From Proteiniclasticum aestuarii (GTDB lineage: Bacteria; Bacillota; Clostridia; Clostridiales; Clostridiaceae), in NCBI RefSeq assembly GCF_017368455.1, contig NZ_JAFNJU010000011.1:1-64000 (forward strand): 64,000 bases of DNA. Reading direction: 5' to 3'. Positions 16,910-24,844 of the stretch are shown piece by piece. The stretch's first letter is position 1; each line of letters starts with the position of its first letter. The notes under the pieces were generated by a model. The model was not told where the DNA came from. It saw only the letters and a list, made by a program, of their open reading frames with translations, and made no database searches. Made by a program: the position numbers and the translations under genes.

Positions 16910-18061
16910 TTAGTTTTTACTCATTTTTAAGATAAATTTCTTCATCTCTTTTGATATAGCGCTTCTAGTATATCTTTCAACGTAGGGAATTCCCTGATTC
17001 AGTGTATAGGGCACTTTTCTGTGATCCGCATCCAGAATAAAACTTATACTCTGATCCAGAGTCTTCTCTACATCCTTGCTCTTGATATCGTCCTTTCTAG
17101 ACCTTTTATTAAGAACCAGATGAATCTTGGATTTGGGATAGTTCATTTCATTGAGATATACCAGAGAAGACTTTGTGCTTCTGATGGAGGAAATCTCTGG
17201 AAGTACCACCATAAAGAGCTTGTCTGCATAGGAAATGGCTGGTTTCACCACTTCCGAATAGGAAGAAGGCATATCCACCACCACATAGTCATAACTAGAC
17301 TGCAGTGTCTTTATGATGAGCATCAGATGTTCAGCGCTGATCATCTCCGCCCTATTAGGATCAAGATTTGCCGGAAGAATTTTCAGTCCTGTATTATGAA
17401 CTGTAAGATAGCTTTCCAGAAAATCAGCATCAATATTTCTGATGTCATTGACCACATCGATGATAGAATATCGTGGTGTAAGATTGAGAGCCAGTGCGCC
17501 GCTGCCATAACCTAGATCAAAATCCACAAGAACAACCTTCTTTTTTGTTTCTCGTATCAGCGATACTGCAAAGTTCAATGAAACAAAGGTCTTTCCAACT
17601 CCACCTTTTGTACTGAAGAATGTAAACACCTGCCCGATCTTCGCAAGAGAATTCTTTCCATGAACCACCTTTTCCTTTTTGACCGATTTTGTAAGAGAAT
17701 CATTAACTTTGTAGATGGAATCCAGTAATTTTGATGGTTCATAGGGTCTTAGTATCACATCTTTCGCCCCTGAAAACAGGGCTTTATGTACTGTGTCTTC
17801 CTTCAGTTCATCCGTCAAAACGATAACACCACGATCCGGGTATTCATGAGTCAGTCCTTCCACCATGGAAAAGCCATCTCCGTCAAAATCCTCAGAAACG
17901 AGAATAACATTGACACTTTCCGCATCAATGATACTCATGGCCATGGAGAGCGTCTTGGGCTCTCTGGCCAGGTTGATATATTCAATGTTTGATAAGACGG
18001 CTTGCAGTTTTTCCTTCTCTTCAATGGAGTCTTCCAGAATCATCACACTGATTTTTTCCAT
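16910..18061 (-). CDS. tadZ: Pilus localisation protein TadZ/CpaE (locus 2)
   Basis: An atypical receiver domain fused to a ParA/MinD ATPase, 383 residues. The receiver-like part starts VMILEDSIEEKEKLQAVLS. The ATPase has the Walker A FFSTKGGVGKTFVSLNFAV and VVLVDFDLGYGSGALALNL. The start directly follows the cpaB stop (TAAATG), and the GAGGAGGTGG site lies within cpaB. The receiver domain has diverged from locus 1 more than the ATPase has, which could give each system its own placement signal (inference). Confidence 0.9.
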   Translation of the reverse strand: MEKISVMILEDSIEEKEKLQAVLSNIEYINLAREPKTLSMAMSIIDAESVNVILVSEDFDGDGFSMVEGLTHEYPDRGVIVLTDELKEDTVHKALFSGAKDVILRPYEPSKLLDSIYKVNDSLTKSVKKEKVVHGKNSLAKIGQVFTFFSTKGGVGKTFVSLNFAVSLIRETKKKVVLVDFDLGYGSGALALNLTPRYSIIDVVNDIRNIDADFLESYLTVHNTGLKILPANLDPNRAEMISAEHLMLIIKTLQSSYDYVVVDMPSSYSEVVKPAISYADKLFMVVLPEISSIRSTKSSLVYLNEMNYPKSKIHLVLNKRSRKDDIKSKDVEKTLDQSISFILDADHRKVPYTLNQGIPYVERYTRSAISKEMKKFILKMSKN

Positions 18062-18796
18062 TTACTCCACCTCCTCTTCCAGACCCTCAAACGCATCCAT
18101 TCCATATCCTGGAAGTTCAAGAATCTTAGTGTCTACTGGATTTCTAAGCGTCATATTGATGGATCCTGATGCTGCAGCATATACAAGTTTCTGCGCATCA
18201 TCCGGTGTTACAAGCAGCGTAAGGGAAGATGATACACCTGTATCACTTTGTCCACCTGTGGCCCCCGAGACCGCTGGACCTTTAGCCACCACTTCAACAT
18301 TCTGAAACTGCGTTGTGATCTGGAGTCCTTGACCTAGCGCTTCCATATCCGTATAGGAAACAAGGATGTCCACCTTATCACCTACTGCGATAAACCCAGC
18401 CACTCCACTGATTTCATTGGAGGAAAGAGTCATGGCTCTCATCCCTTCAGGGATTCTATATGCAAGAGAGGAGGAAGTCAGATCTGTGGCTACTCTGCTT
18501 TTAAGAACCTGTTCCCCAGCGATGATTTCATTCTTGGACAAGAAACCGACCACTTCTTCTACTGTTCTTGCTGCATCTCCATGCACACCATCTGTCGGCA
18601 AGGACATCACCGTGAGCATTTCTCCCGTGATGATCACATTTTCAGGAATCGTATTGGCGGCAACAACTACTTCTGTTTTATTAACAGCAACAGAGACAGC
18701 AGGCACATCAACACTATTCAGATACAGATAGATCAGCGCGGAAGTAATTATGGAAAATATAATGGCTAGAATTATAACTCTCTTTTTCATATTCAT
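18062..18796 (-). CDS. cpaB: Pilus assembly protein CpaB/RcpC (locus 2)
   Basis: A SAF-domain protein, 244 residues, with one N-terminal helix (VIILAIIFSIITSALIYLYL). The SAF domain (VVVAANTIPENVIITGEMLT) and RcpC domain (MRAMTLSSNEISGVAGFIAV, GDKVDILVSYT) match the locus 1 order. The C-terminal segments SGSINMTLRNPVD are the same in both proteins. A GAGAGG site precedes ATG by eight bases. Confidence 0.88.
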   Translation of the reverse strand: MNMKKRVIILAIIFSIITSALIYLYLNSVDVPAVSVAVNKTEVVVAANTIPENVIITGEMLTVMSLPTDGVHGDAARTVEEVVGFLSKNEIIAGEQVLKSRVATDLTSSSLAYRIPEGMRAMTLSSNEISGVAGFIAVGDKVDILVSYTDMEALGQGLQITTQFQNVEVVAKGPAVSGATGGQSDTGVSSSLTLLVTPDDAQKLVYAAASGSINMTLRNPVDTKILELPGYGMDAFEGLEEEVE

Positions 18797-18819
18797 AAAG
18801 ATTTCCTCTCTAGTTTCAT

Positions 18820-20010
18820 TTAGTTAATCAATTTATGATAGGTGGCGATTTCCTTATCCACTGGTGATAACTGATCACCAGCCTCGGAAACTGCAATATA
18901 AGGCACAGGCTGCCCGACAAATCTACCTACTATGGTTCCCATTTTCAGTTCTTCATCTTCCGGTGTATCCGGATCATCGAGATACCGGATACCAGTCAGG
19001 TTATCCTCAAATCTCTGTCGATGATAATTCACCCGATAGTCTTCCACATTGAACGAGGCGCTCTCACTTGTTTCCTCTTTCAGAAACAGGAAGGATCGAT
19101 CCGATCCAACCCCATCCGCGACGATGTAATCAAGAATCTCATACATGGCAAAGTACTTCACAGGAAGAATCAGTTTGCTTCCTTTGGACTCGATTTCACT
19201 TGAATCATCAATGATGGGAATGAGTCCGCTCATATAGATTCTTGAATCATCCTCCGATGTCAGTAATCCTGCATTATTTAATCTGGTGTTGAATTCTTTT
19301 GCAAATCCCTGCTTATTTCCCGTGTTTGTGCCGATTTCAGGATCAAATTCGAGTATTACCCCTACGTTACTTCCCTCGATAACATTCTTCATTTCGTTTT
19401 CATGAAAAAGATTGTTCCAACCCCAGTTGCCGTTGGCAATCTCCGTGGATTCTGTGATGTTCTCCACGTCCGAAAGGACCAGTTTCCCTGTATGAAGATT
19501 GGCATGTGCACCTTCCTGGAATACACTTTCAAACACGAAAAACGGTAGTACACCACCACCCGCCACTCTTTTGGAATAGCCCCATGTGGCTGTAGAAGCG
19601 GCATGAACTGTTCCATACTGTTCTCCGAAGATTTTTCCGAAAAGCAGATTTTTAGACGATGTCAGACTGACATCCACCACCTGCCTCGTATCAGCTTCCC
19701 CCTGGATCATCACCTGCCTGTTTCCGATGAAAATTTCTGAATCCAGCGGATCATAGCCATTCAGTATTATGGTTTCTTCCGCTGTCTTTTTTGCAGCATC
19801 TGTTCCAGTTCCCTGATTGACTTCAAGAACCTGTGCAGCAGCCAGCGCGGCAGCATCAGCCGCTGCTACTAGCTGTCTTCTTTCCACTCTAAGCATCCCT
19901 ACATCAATGACAAGTGCTGCAAATCCGGCAAAAACCGTAGAAATGAGGACTGCCGAGATCAGTAGCACAGATCCTTCTTCACTTTTTATCAGTTTATTGA
20001 TCCATTTCAT
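18820..20010 (-). CDS. tadG: TadG-like protein (locus 2)
   Basis: A 396-residue protein with the Tad N-terminal signature: SEEGSVLLISAVLISTVFAG as the membrane helix, then DVGMLRVERRQLVAAADAAA. The extracellular part shares only scattered segments with the locus 1 protein (for example ATWGYSKRVAGGGVLPFFVF and the closing TYHKLIN against RYSKLVK). No VWA motif is present. AAGGAGGAG precedes ATG. Confidence 0.75.
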   Translation of the reverse strand: MKWINKLIKSEEGSVLLISAVLISTVFAGFAALVIDVGMLRVERRQLVAAADAAALAAAQVLEVNQGTGTDAAKKTAEETIILNGYDPLDSEIFIGNRQVMIQGEADTRQVVDVSLTSSKNLLFGKIFGEQYGTVHAASTATWGYSKRVAGGGVLPFFVFESVFQEGAHANLHTGKLVLSDVENITESTEIANGNWGWNNLFHENEMKNVIEGSNVGVILEFDPEIGTNTGNKQGFAKEFNTRLNNAGLLTSEDDSRIYMSGLIPIIDDSSEIESKGSKLILPVKYFAMYEILDYIVADGVGSDRSFLFLKEETSESASFNVEDYRVNYHRQRFEDNLTGIRYLDDPDTPEDEELKMGTIVGRFVGQPVPYIAVSEAGDQLSPVDKEIATYHKLIN

Positions 20011-20030
20011 ATGGACTCCTCCTTGACTGG

Positions 20031-20456
20031 TTACTCTACTCGGAATGTTGCCGTGGCCGTCAATATCTGATCACCTCTTATAAAAAAACCTACAAGTGGT
20101 TTTACAACTGCTTCCACATCACATTGTATAAAGACACCATTGATGCTGTTCTCAGTGATATTGATAAAAGTAGCCTCTATCTTATCTTCAGGTATGGTGG
20201 GTAGCGCAGACTGCCTCACCACTTCTTCTGCTGCAGTATCAAATGACAGCACTTTCACCGGATCTGTTGTGATTCCCATGATTGCCCTTGTTCTTGCGCC
20301 CTCTCTCGCTGCGGATGTGGTTGTAATCTGTGCATTGAACATCCATCCGAATTCAATGATTCCAAGTAAAAACATAATGAAAATAGGAAGCACCAAAGCA
20401 AATTCAACAATGCCCTGTCCCTCCTCATTACTTCTGAAGTTTTTTATTCTTTTCAT
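20031..20456 (-). CDS. tadE: Minor pseudopilin TadE (locus 2)
   Basis: A TadE-family minor pilin, 141 residues from ATG 20456 (GGGGTGG upstream). The prepilin signal is NEEGQGIVEFALVLPIFIMF, with the cut expected after the glycine preceding QGIVEF. The rest of the helix, LGIIEFGWMFNAQIT, and SAAREGARTRAIM match the family. It has the same gene neighbours as in locus 1. Confidence 0.88.
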   Translation of the reverse strand: MKRIKNFRSNEEGQGIVEFALVLPIFIMFLLGIIEFGWMFNAQITTTSAAREGARTRAIMGITTDPVKVLSFDTAAEEVVRQSALPTIPEDKIEATFINITENSINGVFIQCDVEAVVKPLVGFFIRGDQILTATATFRVE

Positions 20457-20476
20457 TATGACCACCCCAATTTCAC

Positions 20477-21040
20477 TTAGAAATTTACAAAGGCTCCAAA
20501 GAGAACAAGTATTGATCCGGTGGCAATGGCTACAGCATAGGGAATATACACAGCGCTGCTTCGTGACTGTTTGTTTTCAAAATAAGATACCATTTTAAGA
20601 ATCTTAGGACTGAAGGTTTTCTCATAGATTCTCTTACCAAGAGGAATCAGGAGTATCCCTACCGCTTTGAGGAGTGTATTGCCAAGTTCTTTCTTATAAG
20701 TCATATAAAGAACGACCATGAGACCTCCGGCAAGCGCAGCCCCTAGAGCGGTCCACATCGTAAATCTCCATCCCATCAGTGCCCCTATAGAAGCCATGAG
20801 TTTCACATCCCCGGCACCCATTCCACCCATCATATAAGGTATGATGAAAATCAGAAGTCCAAATACATGGCCCACTATCGAAAAAACCAGACCTTCTAAA
20901 CCCGAATGCAGTACGGACAACAGAATCCCTGCCAAAGCCATAGGCACAGTTATTTTATTTGGCACTTTCCTGAACTTGAGATCGTGATAAACCGCTAAAC
21001 TAAGTAGAATAAGTAAAAGCATGGTCATTATGAAATCCAT
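20477..21040 (-). CDS. tadV: Prepilin peptidase TadV/CpaA (locus 2)
   Basis: A membrane aspartic peptidase, 187 residues. The catalytic aspartates are in LAVYHDLKFRKVPNKIT and GAGDVKLMASIGALMGW. It should process the Flp and TadE precursors of this locus; whether it also serves the other locus cannot be told from sequence. GAGGTG precedes ATG. It follows the hairpin after flp, with no second pilin gene in between. Confidence 0.92.
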   Translation of the reverse strand: MDFIMTMLLLILLSLAVYHDLKFRKVPNKITVPMALAGILLSVLHSGLEGLVFSIVGHVFGLLIFIIPYMMGGMGAGDVKLMASIGALMGWRFTMWTALGAALAGGLMVVLYMTYKKELGNTLLKAVGILLIPLGKRIYEKTFSPKILKMVSYFENKQSRSSAVYIPYAVAIATGSILVLFGAFVNF

Positions 21041-21091
21041 GTGTCACCTCGGTTGAATGAAATATCTCTTAAAACATAGACATATGTTTGA

Positions 21092-21115
21092 AAAGCCCCC
21101 TCTAGAGGGGGCTTT
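21092..21115 (-). terminator. Attenuating terminator after flp of locus 2
   Basis: A perfect 24-base palindrome, AAAGCCCCCTCT and its complement, 20 bases after the flp stop and before tadV. Its position and role match the hairpin of locus 1 although the sequence is different. Confidence 0.8.
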
Positions 21116-21135
21116 ATGGATTATTGTTAGAATTA

Positions 21136-21312
21136 TTATGAACCTGAAGGTGATTCCAATTCAGCAGATACGTCGTTAAATATCCCTCCTACACTATCAC
21201 CGACTAATTTAAGTCCTACAATAGCTACGATTGCAACCAATGCAATAATAAGTCCGTATTCTACCATTCCCTGTCCTTCTTCATCATTCCAGAGTCTTTT
21301 TAACATTTCCAT
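21136..21312 (-). CDS. flp: Major Flp pilin precursor (locus 2)
   Basis: A 58-residue Flp prepilin. The leader MEMLKRLWNDEEG is almost the same as in locus 1, with processing expected after G13. The mature start is QGMVEYGLIIALVAIVAIVG, and the tail ends in AELESPSGS. The first 29 residues differ from the locus 1 pilin at a single position (M3 for F3), while the rest diverges, so the two fibres probably differ on their surface. Confidence 0.92.
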   Translation of the reverse strand: MEMLKRLWNDEEGQGMVEYGLIIALVAIVAIVGLKLVGDSVGGIFNDVSAELESPSGS

Positions 21313-21380
21313 GATCGTACCCCCTAATAATTGATTTGAAATGTATTAAATATATTCTCTACATTTCTTACTAATCACAT

Positions 21381-21408
21381 TCTATAATGTCTGAATTGTT
21401 AATGTCAA
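21381..21408 (-). promoter_or_regulatory. Promoter of flp, locus 2
   Basis: TTGACA (21403-21408), 16-base spacer and TATAGA (21381-21386) in the direction of flp, with a leader of about 60 bases and a GGGGG-type ribosome binding site before ATG. Confidence 0.7.
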
Positions 21409-21860
21409 ACAAAAATTTCTTTCCAAATTATTACTTTTATTAAACTTATTCAATTTTCGACATGTTATCGTTCATGGCGCCTTAATAATTCGACTCAAGT
21501 TGTCTGACATTTTCTAATGTCACTTTAGCAGCATGATTTATACTGCGTATTTCGATATATATCACTACCGAGTAGTCAGATTTATTCGTATTATCTGACA
21601 TATTATTCAAACCATCTGTAATGTTTGTAATAGTGGTTAAAATCGAAAAAAACTTTTCGACTATGCATCTTATGCATGATATTCACAAAGAAATAAGGTT
21701 TATTCTACGATGGTATTACTGAAAATATTATACATCTCATGCCGTAACAGTAAAAAATAGCAGGACTGAGGTTTTTGTGTATATATCTATATAACAGCAT
21801 TGTATCTGTATGAATATTCATATGGAGATAAACGGAAAAAGTATGTTTAAAAAAAGGAAA

Positions 21861-21891
21861 AGCAGAAACTTCATATTCTGAAGCTTCTGCT
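21861..21891 (-). terminator. Terminator of the copper operon
   Basis: The stem AGCAGAA.CTTC / GAAG.TTCTGCT with one mismatch and a 7-base loop is followed on the minus strand by TTTCCTTTTTTT. It lies about 40 bases after csoR. Confidence 0.8.
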
Positions 21892-21930
21892 TTCGAGATT
21901 CTATACTGTTCTTTTTTTATACTACTGCTC

Positions 21931-22194
21931 TTACTTAGTCAGCTTATCCATGATCATGATGATCTCACTGATCTTCTCACTCTGCTCCTCCGTACCGAAG
22001 GCACCATGTACACAATGGTTGAGATGATCATGGAGGATTTCCGCATTGACCTTCTTGAGAATGGCCTGGGTGGCCATAAGCTGATTGGAGATGTCCACGC
22101 AGTATCTGTCCTCTTCCACCATTTTAAGAAGTCCATCCATCTGACCGCGGGCGGTCTTCAGAAGCTTCGTGATCCGATCTTTATCGGCCTGCAT
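21931..22194 (-). CDS. csoR: Copper-sensing repressor CsoR
   Basis: An 87-residue all-helical CsoR/FrmR-family repressor that leaves DNA when it binds Cu(I). The copper ligands are present with the right spacing: C32 in DRYCVDIS, H57 and C61 in HLNHCVHG. The RGQ motif (KTARGQMDGLLKMVEEDR) near residue 16 is also typical. It is the last gene of copA-copZ-csoR, with AGGAGG before ATG, so it is autoregulated through the operator upstream of copA (inference). Confidence 0.92.
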   Translation of the reverse strand: MQADKDRITKLLKTARGQMDGLLKMVEEDRYCVDISNQLMATQAILKKVNAEILHDHLNHCVHGAFGTEEQSEKISEIIMIMDKLTK

Positions 22195-22207
22195 CTAGAT
22201 CGACCTC

Positions 22208-22438
22208 CTATCCAAATATGCTCTTCTTCTCGGATACGGAAACCAGTTCCAGTTCCACTTCCTTCAGCGCTGCGTTCATGGCTTCTTCTGACACTTCAGA
22301 AGTCATATCCACCACTGCACTTTTCTTGTTCAGGTCCACTTTCGCAGATGAGATTCCATCCAGACCTTCCAGAGCTCTGGTGGCTCTTCCTACGCATCCC
22401 ATACAGTGCATTCCTTCAATTCCTAATACTTTCTTCAT
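22208..22438 (-). CDS. copZ: Copper chaperone CopZ (HMA domain)
   Basis: A 76-residue heavy-metal-associated domain that carries Cu(I) to CopA. The metal site is GMHCMGCVGRA (residues 9-19), with cysteines C12 and C15. The beta-alpha pattern of the ferredoxin-like fold follows. It lies between copA and csoR, 45 bases after copA and 13 bases before csoR. Confidence 0.9.
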   Translation of the reverse strand: MKKVLGIEGMHCMGCVGRATRALEGLDGISSAKVDLNKKSAVVDMTSEVSEEAMNAALKEVELELVSVSEKKSIFG

Positions 22439-22483
22439 TTTTCATTCTCCTCTTTTCTATATTATTCTCTTGATTTCTTTAGT

Positions 22484-24772
22484 CTATGACTCAATCTGAT
22501 TTCTTTCATGGACTGGCTTGAAGAACTTCAGTCTCAGTGCGTTGGTCACAACGAACACCGAACTTAAGCTCATGGCTGCCGCAGCGAACATGGGGCTCAG
22601 TTTCCATCCCATGGAGAGATAGAATACGCCAGCTGCCAGTGGTATACCCAGGACATTGTAGAAGAATGCCCAGAACAGATTCTGCTTGATGTTCTTGATG
22701 GTGGATCTGGATAGCTGCACCGCAGTCACCGCATCCAGAAGATCGTTCTTGATGAGCACGATATCCGCTGATTCAATGGCGATGTCCGTTCCTGCGCCGA
22801 TGGCCACGCCCACATCCGCTCTTGTCAGTGCTGGTGCGTCGTTGATGCCGTCTCCGATCATGGCCACTTTGTGACCCTTCTCCTGAATGGCTCTGACTTC
22901 TCTTTCCTTGTCCTGAGGCAGCACTTCCGCAATGACCTTATCGATGTCCAGCTGTCTTCGGATGGCTTCCGCCGTTCTCTTGTTGTCTCCCGTTAGCATG
23001 ACCACGTCGATGCCCATCTTCTTGAAGAGCTCTATGGCCTGCTTGCTGTTCTTCTTTACCACGTCTGCCACGGCGATGATGCCGAGGACTCTTTCATTGT
23101 CTCCGAAAAATAGTGGTGTCTTTCCTTCATTCGCCAGTCTGTCTGATTCTTCCTGGAACTGTCCAAGCTCAATGCTTTCTTCATTCATCAGCGCCAGGTT
23201 TCCGGCGATGTATGGCTTTCCTTCAATGAATGCGGCAATCCCCATACCTGATACGGAATTGAAATTGTCCACTTTCTTGAGGGTCAGACCCATCTCCTTG
23301 GCTTTCTCCACCACAGCCTCCGCAAGAGGATGTTCCGATGGTTTTTCGATGGAAGCCGCTATATGGATCAGTTCTTCTTCTGTCATTTCTCCGTTGGTCA
23401 GAATATCGGTGACCACAGGTTTTCCTTCCGTGATGGTTCCGGTCTTATCCAGCACCACCGTGTTGATGGAATGCATGGTTTCCAGAGCTTCCGCGGATTT
23501 CACGAGAATTCCGTGCTGGGCTCCCTTACCGGTTCCGACCATGATGGCCACAGGAGTCGCGAGACCCAGGGCACATGGACAGGAGATGACAAGGACCGTG
23601 ATAGCCAGAGACAGTGCGAACTCAAAATCGTATCCCATGAGCATCCACACCATGAAGGTGACGATGGAGATTCCGATGACCGTCGGTACAAAGATTCCGC
23701 TGATCTTGTCTGCAAGTTTCGCGATGGGCGCCTTGGTGGCGTTGGCATCTTCCACGAGCTGAATGATCTTGGCAAGGGTTGTGTCGTCTCCGACCTTCTC
23801 CGCCTTGAACCGGAAATAACCGGTCTTGTTGATGGTGGCTGCGATGACCTTATCACCGATGGTCTTCTCCACCGGGATACTTTCTCCTGTGAGGGCACTC
23901 TGATCCAGTGAAGAAGAACCTTCCACAATGGTGCCATCCACAGGTACGCTCTTACCGGGCTTCACCACGACCACATCTCCGATGACCACATCTTCAATGG
24001 GCACTTCCACCTCTTCACCGTTTTTCACGATGAGAGCGGTTTTCGGCGCCAGGTCCATGAGCTTGCTGATGGCTTCTGAGGTCTTGCCTTTGGATTTCGC
24101 TTCCAGATACTTACCGAAAGTGATCAGCGCCAGAATGGTGGCACCACTTTCAAAATAGAGATCATGGGCATACATATGGACGATTTCCATATTGCCATGA
24201 CCCAGACCGTATCCGGTTCTGAAAATGGCATAGATGCCATAGATGAACGCTGCTGCGGATCCGATGGCGATGAGCGAATCCATGTTCGGCGATCTCAGCC
24301 ATAGAGCCTTGAATCCCACCTTGTAGTACTTCATGTTCACATAGATGATTGGAAGGGATAAAAGCATCTGAATGAAGGCAAAGCTCACGGCGTTTTCAAA
24401 GCCCAGAAGCCAGGATGGGATCGGAAGTCCCACCATATCGCCCATGGCGATGTACATGAGCGGAATCAGGAAAATGAAAGAGACTTTCACTCTGTATCTC
24501 ATTTCCTTCAGCTCTTCTTCTATGGGGTTCACGGTCGACACCGTCGCTCCTCTCTCCCCTGTTTTCTTATGGACCTGAGCCCCATAACCCGCCTTCTTCA
24601 CTGCTTCAATTACAGCTTCTTCCGGCACATCGCTGTCATAAGCGATGGTCATGGAGTTGGTCATTAAACTGACATTTACACTGGTAATCCCTTCAAGCTT
24701 CTTCACAGACTTTTCTACCGCTGCAGTGCAGGCAGAACAGGTCATCCCAGTGACATCAAATTTCTGTTCCAT
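22484..24772 (-). CDS. copA: Copper-exporting P1B-type ATPase CopA
   Basis: A membrane ATPase that pumps Cu(I) out of the cell, 762 residues from ATG 24772 (AAGGAGG five bases upstream; the longer frame runs through the operator). It has one N-terminal HMA domain with GMTCSACTAAVEKS, eight membrane segments and the CPCALGLATP ion-binding motif. The phosphorylated aspartate is in LDKTGTITEGKPV, and the hinge is MIGDGINDAPALTRADVG. The actuator motif LTGESIPVEK is intact. It is first in the operon. Confidence 0.95.
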   Translation of the reverse strand: MEQKFDVTGMTCSACTAAVEKSVKKLEGITSVNVSLMTNSMTIAYDSDVPEEAVIEAVKKAGYGAQVHKKTGERGATVSTVNPIEEELKEMRYRVKVSFIFLIPLMYIAMGDMVGLPIPSWLLGFENAVSFAFIQMLLSLPIIYVNMKYYKVGFKALWLRSPNMDSLIAIGSAAAFIYGIYAIFRTGYGLGHGNMEIVHMYAHDLYFESGATILALITFGKYLEAKSKGKTSEAISKLMDLAPKTALIVKNGEEVEVPIEDVVIGDVVVVKPGKSVPVDGTIVEGSSSLDQSALTGESIPVEKTIGDKVIAATINKTGYFRFKAEKVGDDTTLAKIIQLVEDANATKAPIAKLADKISGIFVPTVIGISIVTFMVWMLMGYDFEFALSLAITVLVISCPCALGLATPVAIMVGTGKGAQHGILVKSAEALETMHSINTVVLDKTGTITEGKPVVTDILTNGEMTEEELIHIAASIEKPSEHPLAEAVVEKAKEMGLTLKKVDNFNSVSGMGIAAFIEGKPYIAGNLALMNEESIELGQFQEESDRLANEGKTPLFFGDNERVLGIIAVADVVKKNSKQAIELFKKMGIDVVMLTGDNKRTAEAIRRQLDIDKVIAEVLPQDKEREVRAIQEKGHKVAMIGDGINDAPALTRADVGVAIGAGTDIAIESADIVLIKNDLLDAVTAVQLSRSTIKNIKQNLFWAFFYNVLGIPLAAGVFYLSMGWKLSPMFAAAAMSLSSVFVVTNALRLKFFKPVHERNQIES

Positions 24773-24785
24773 GTTAACCTCCTTA

Positions 24786-24844
24786 CCCCACCCCCTGGGG
24801 GGTGTGTTCAACTAAATAATAACGCAAGCAGAAGGCTTTGTCAA
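24786..24844 (-). promoter_or_regulatory. copA promoter with CsoR-type operator
   Basis: TTGACA (24839-24844), 17-base spacer and TATTAT (24816-24821). Just downstream is a GC-rich pseudo-palindrome, CCCCACCCCCTGGGGGGTG (24786-24804), which has the ACCCC-(N)-GGGGT form of CsoR operators and sits over the expected transcription start. Repressor bound there would block initiation until copper is present. Confidence 0.8.

Larger units (their letters stand above)
21313..21930. other. AT-rich regulatory region upstream of flp, locus 2
   Basis: About 620 bases with no coding frame. Apart from the promoter it holds TGTCGAA (minus strand, 21456-21462) and two one-mismatch versions, AGTCGAA (21489-21495 and about 21656-21662), all in the flp direction. 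These resemble Spo0A boxes. The left arm of the region near 21540-21610 has several loosely repeated TCTGACAT words. The right end contains the copper operon terminator. Confidence 0.5.

Noticed and set aside
22932-23911. Long plus-strand open frames opposite copA
   Set aside because: They are antisense to a protein with full P-type ATPase motifs, have no ribosome binding site and show no known domain.
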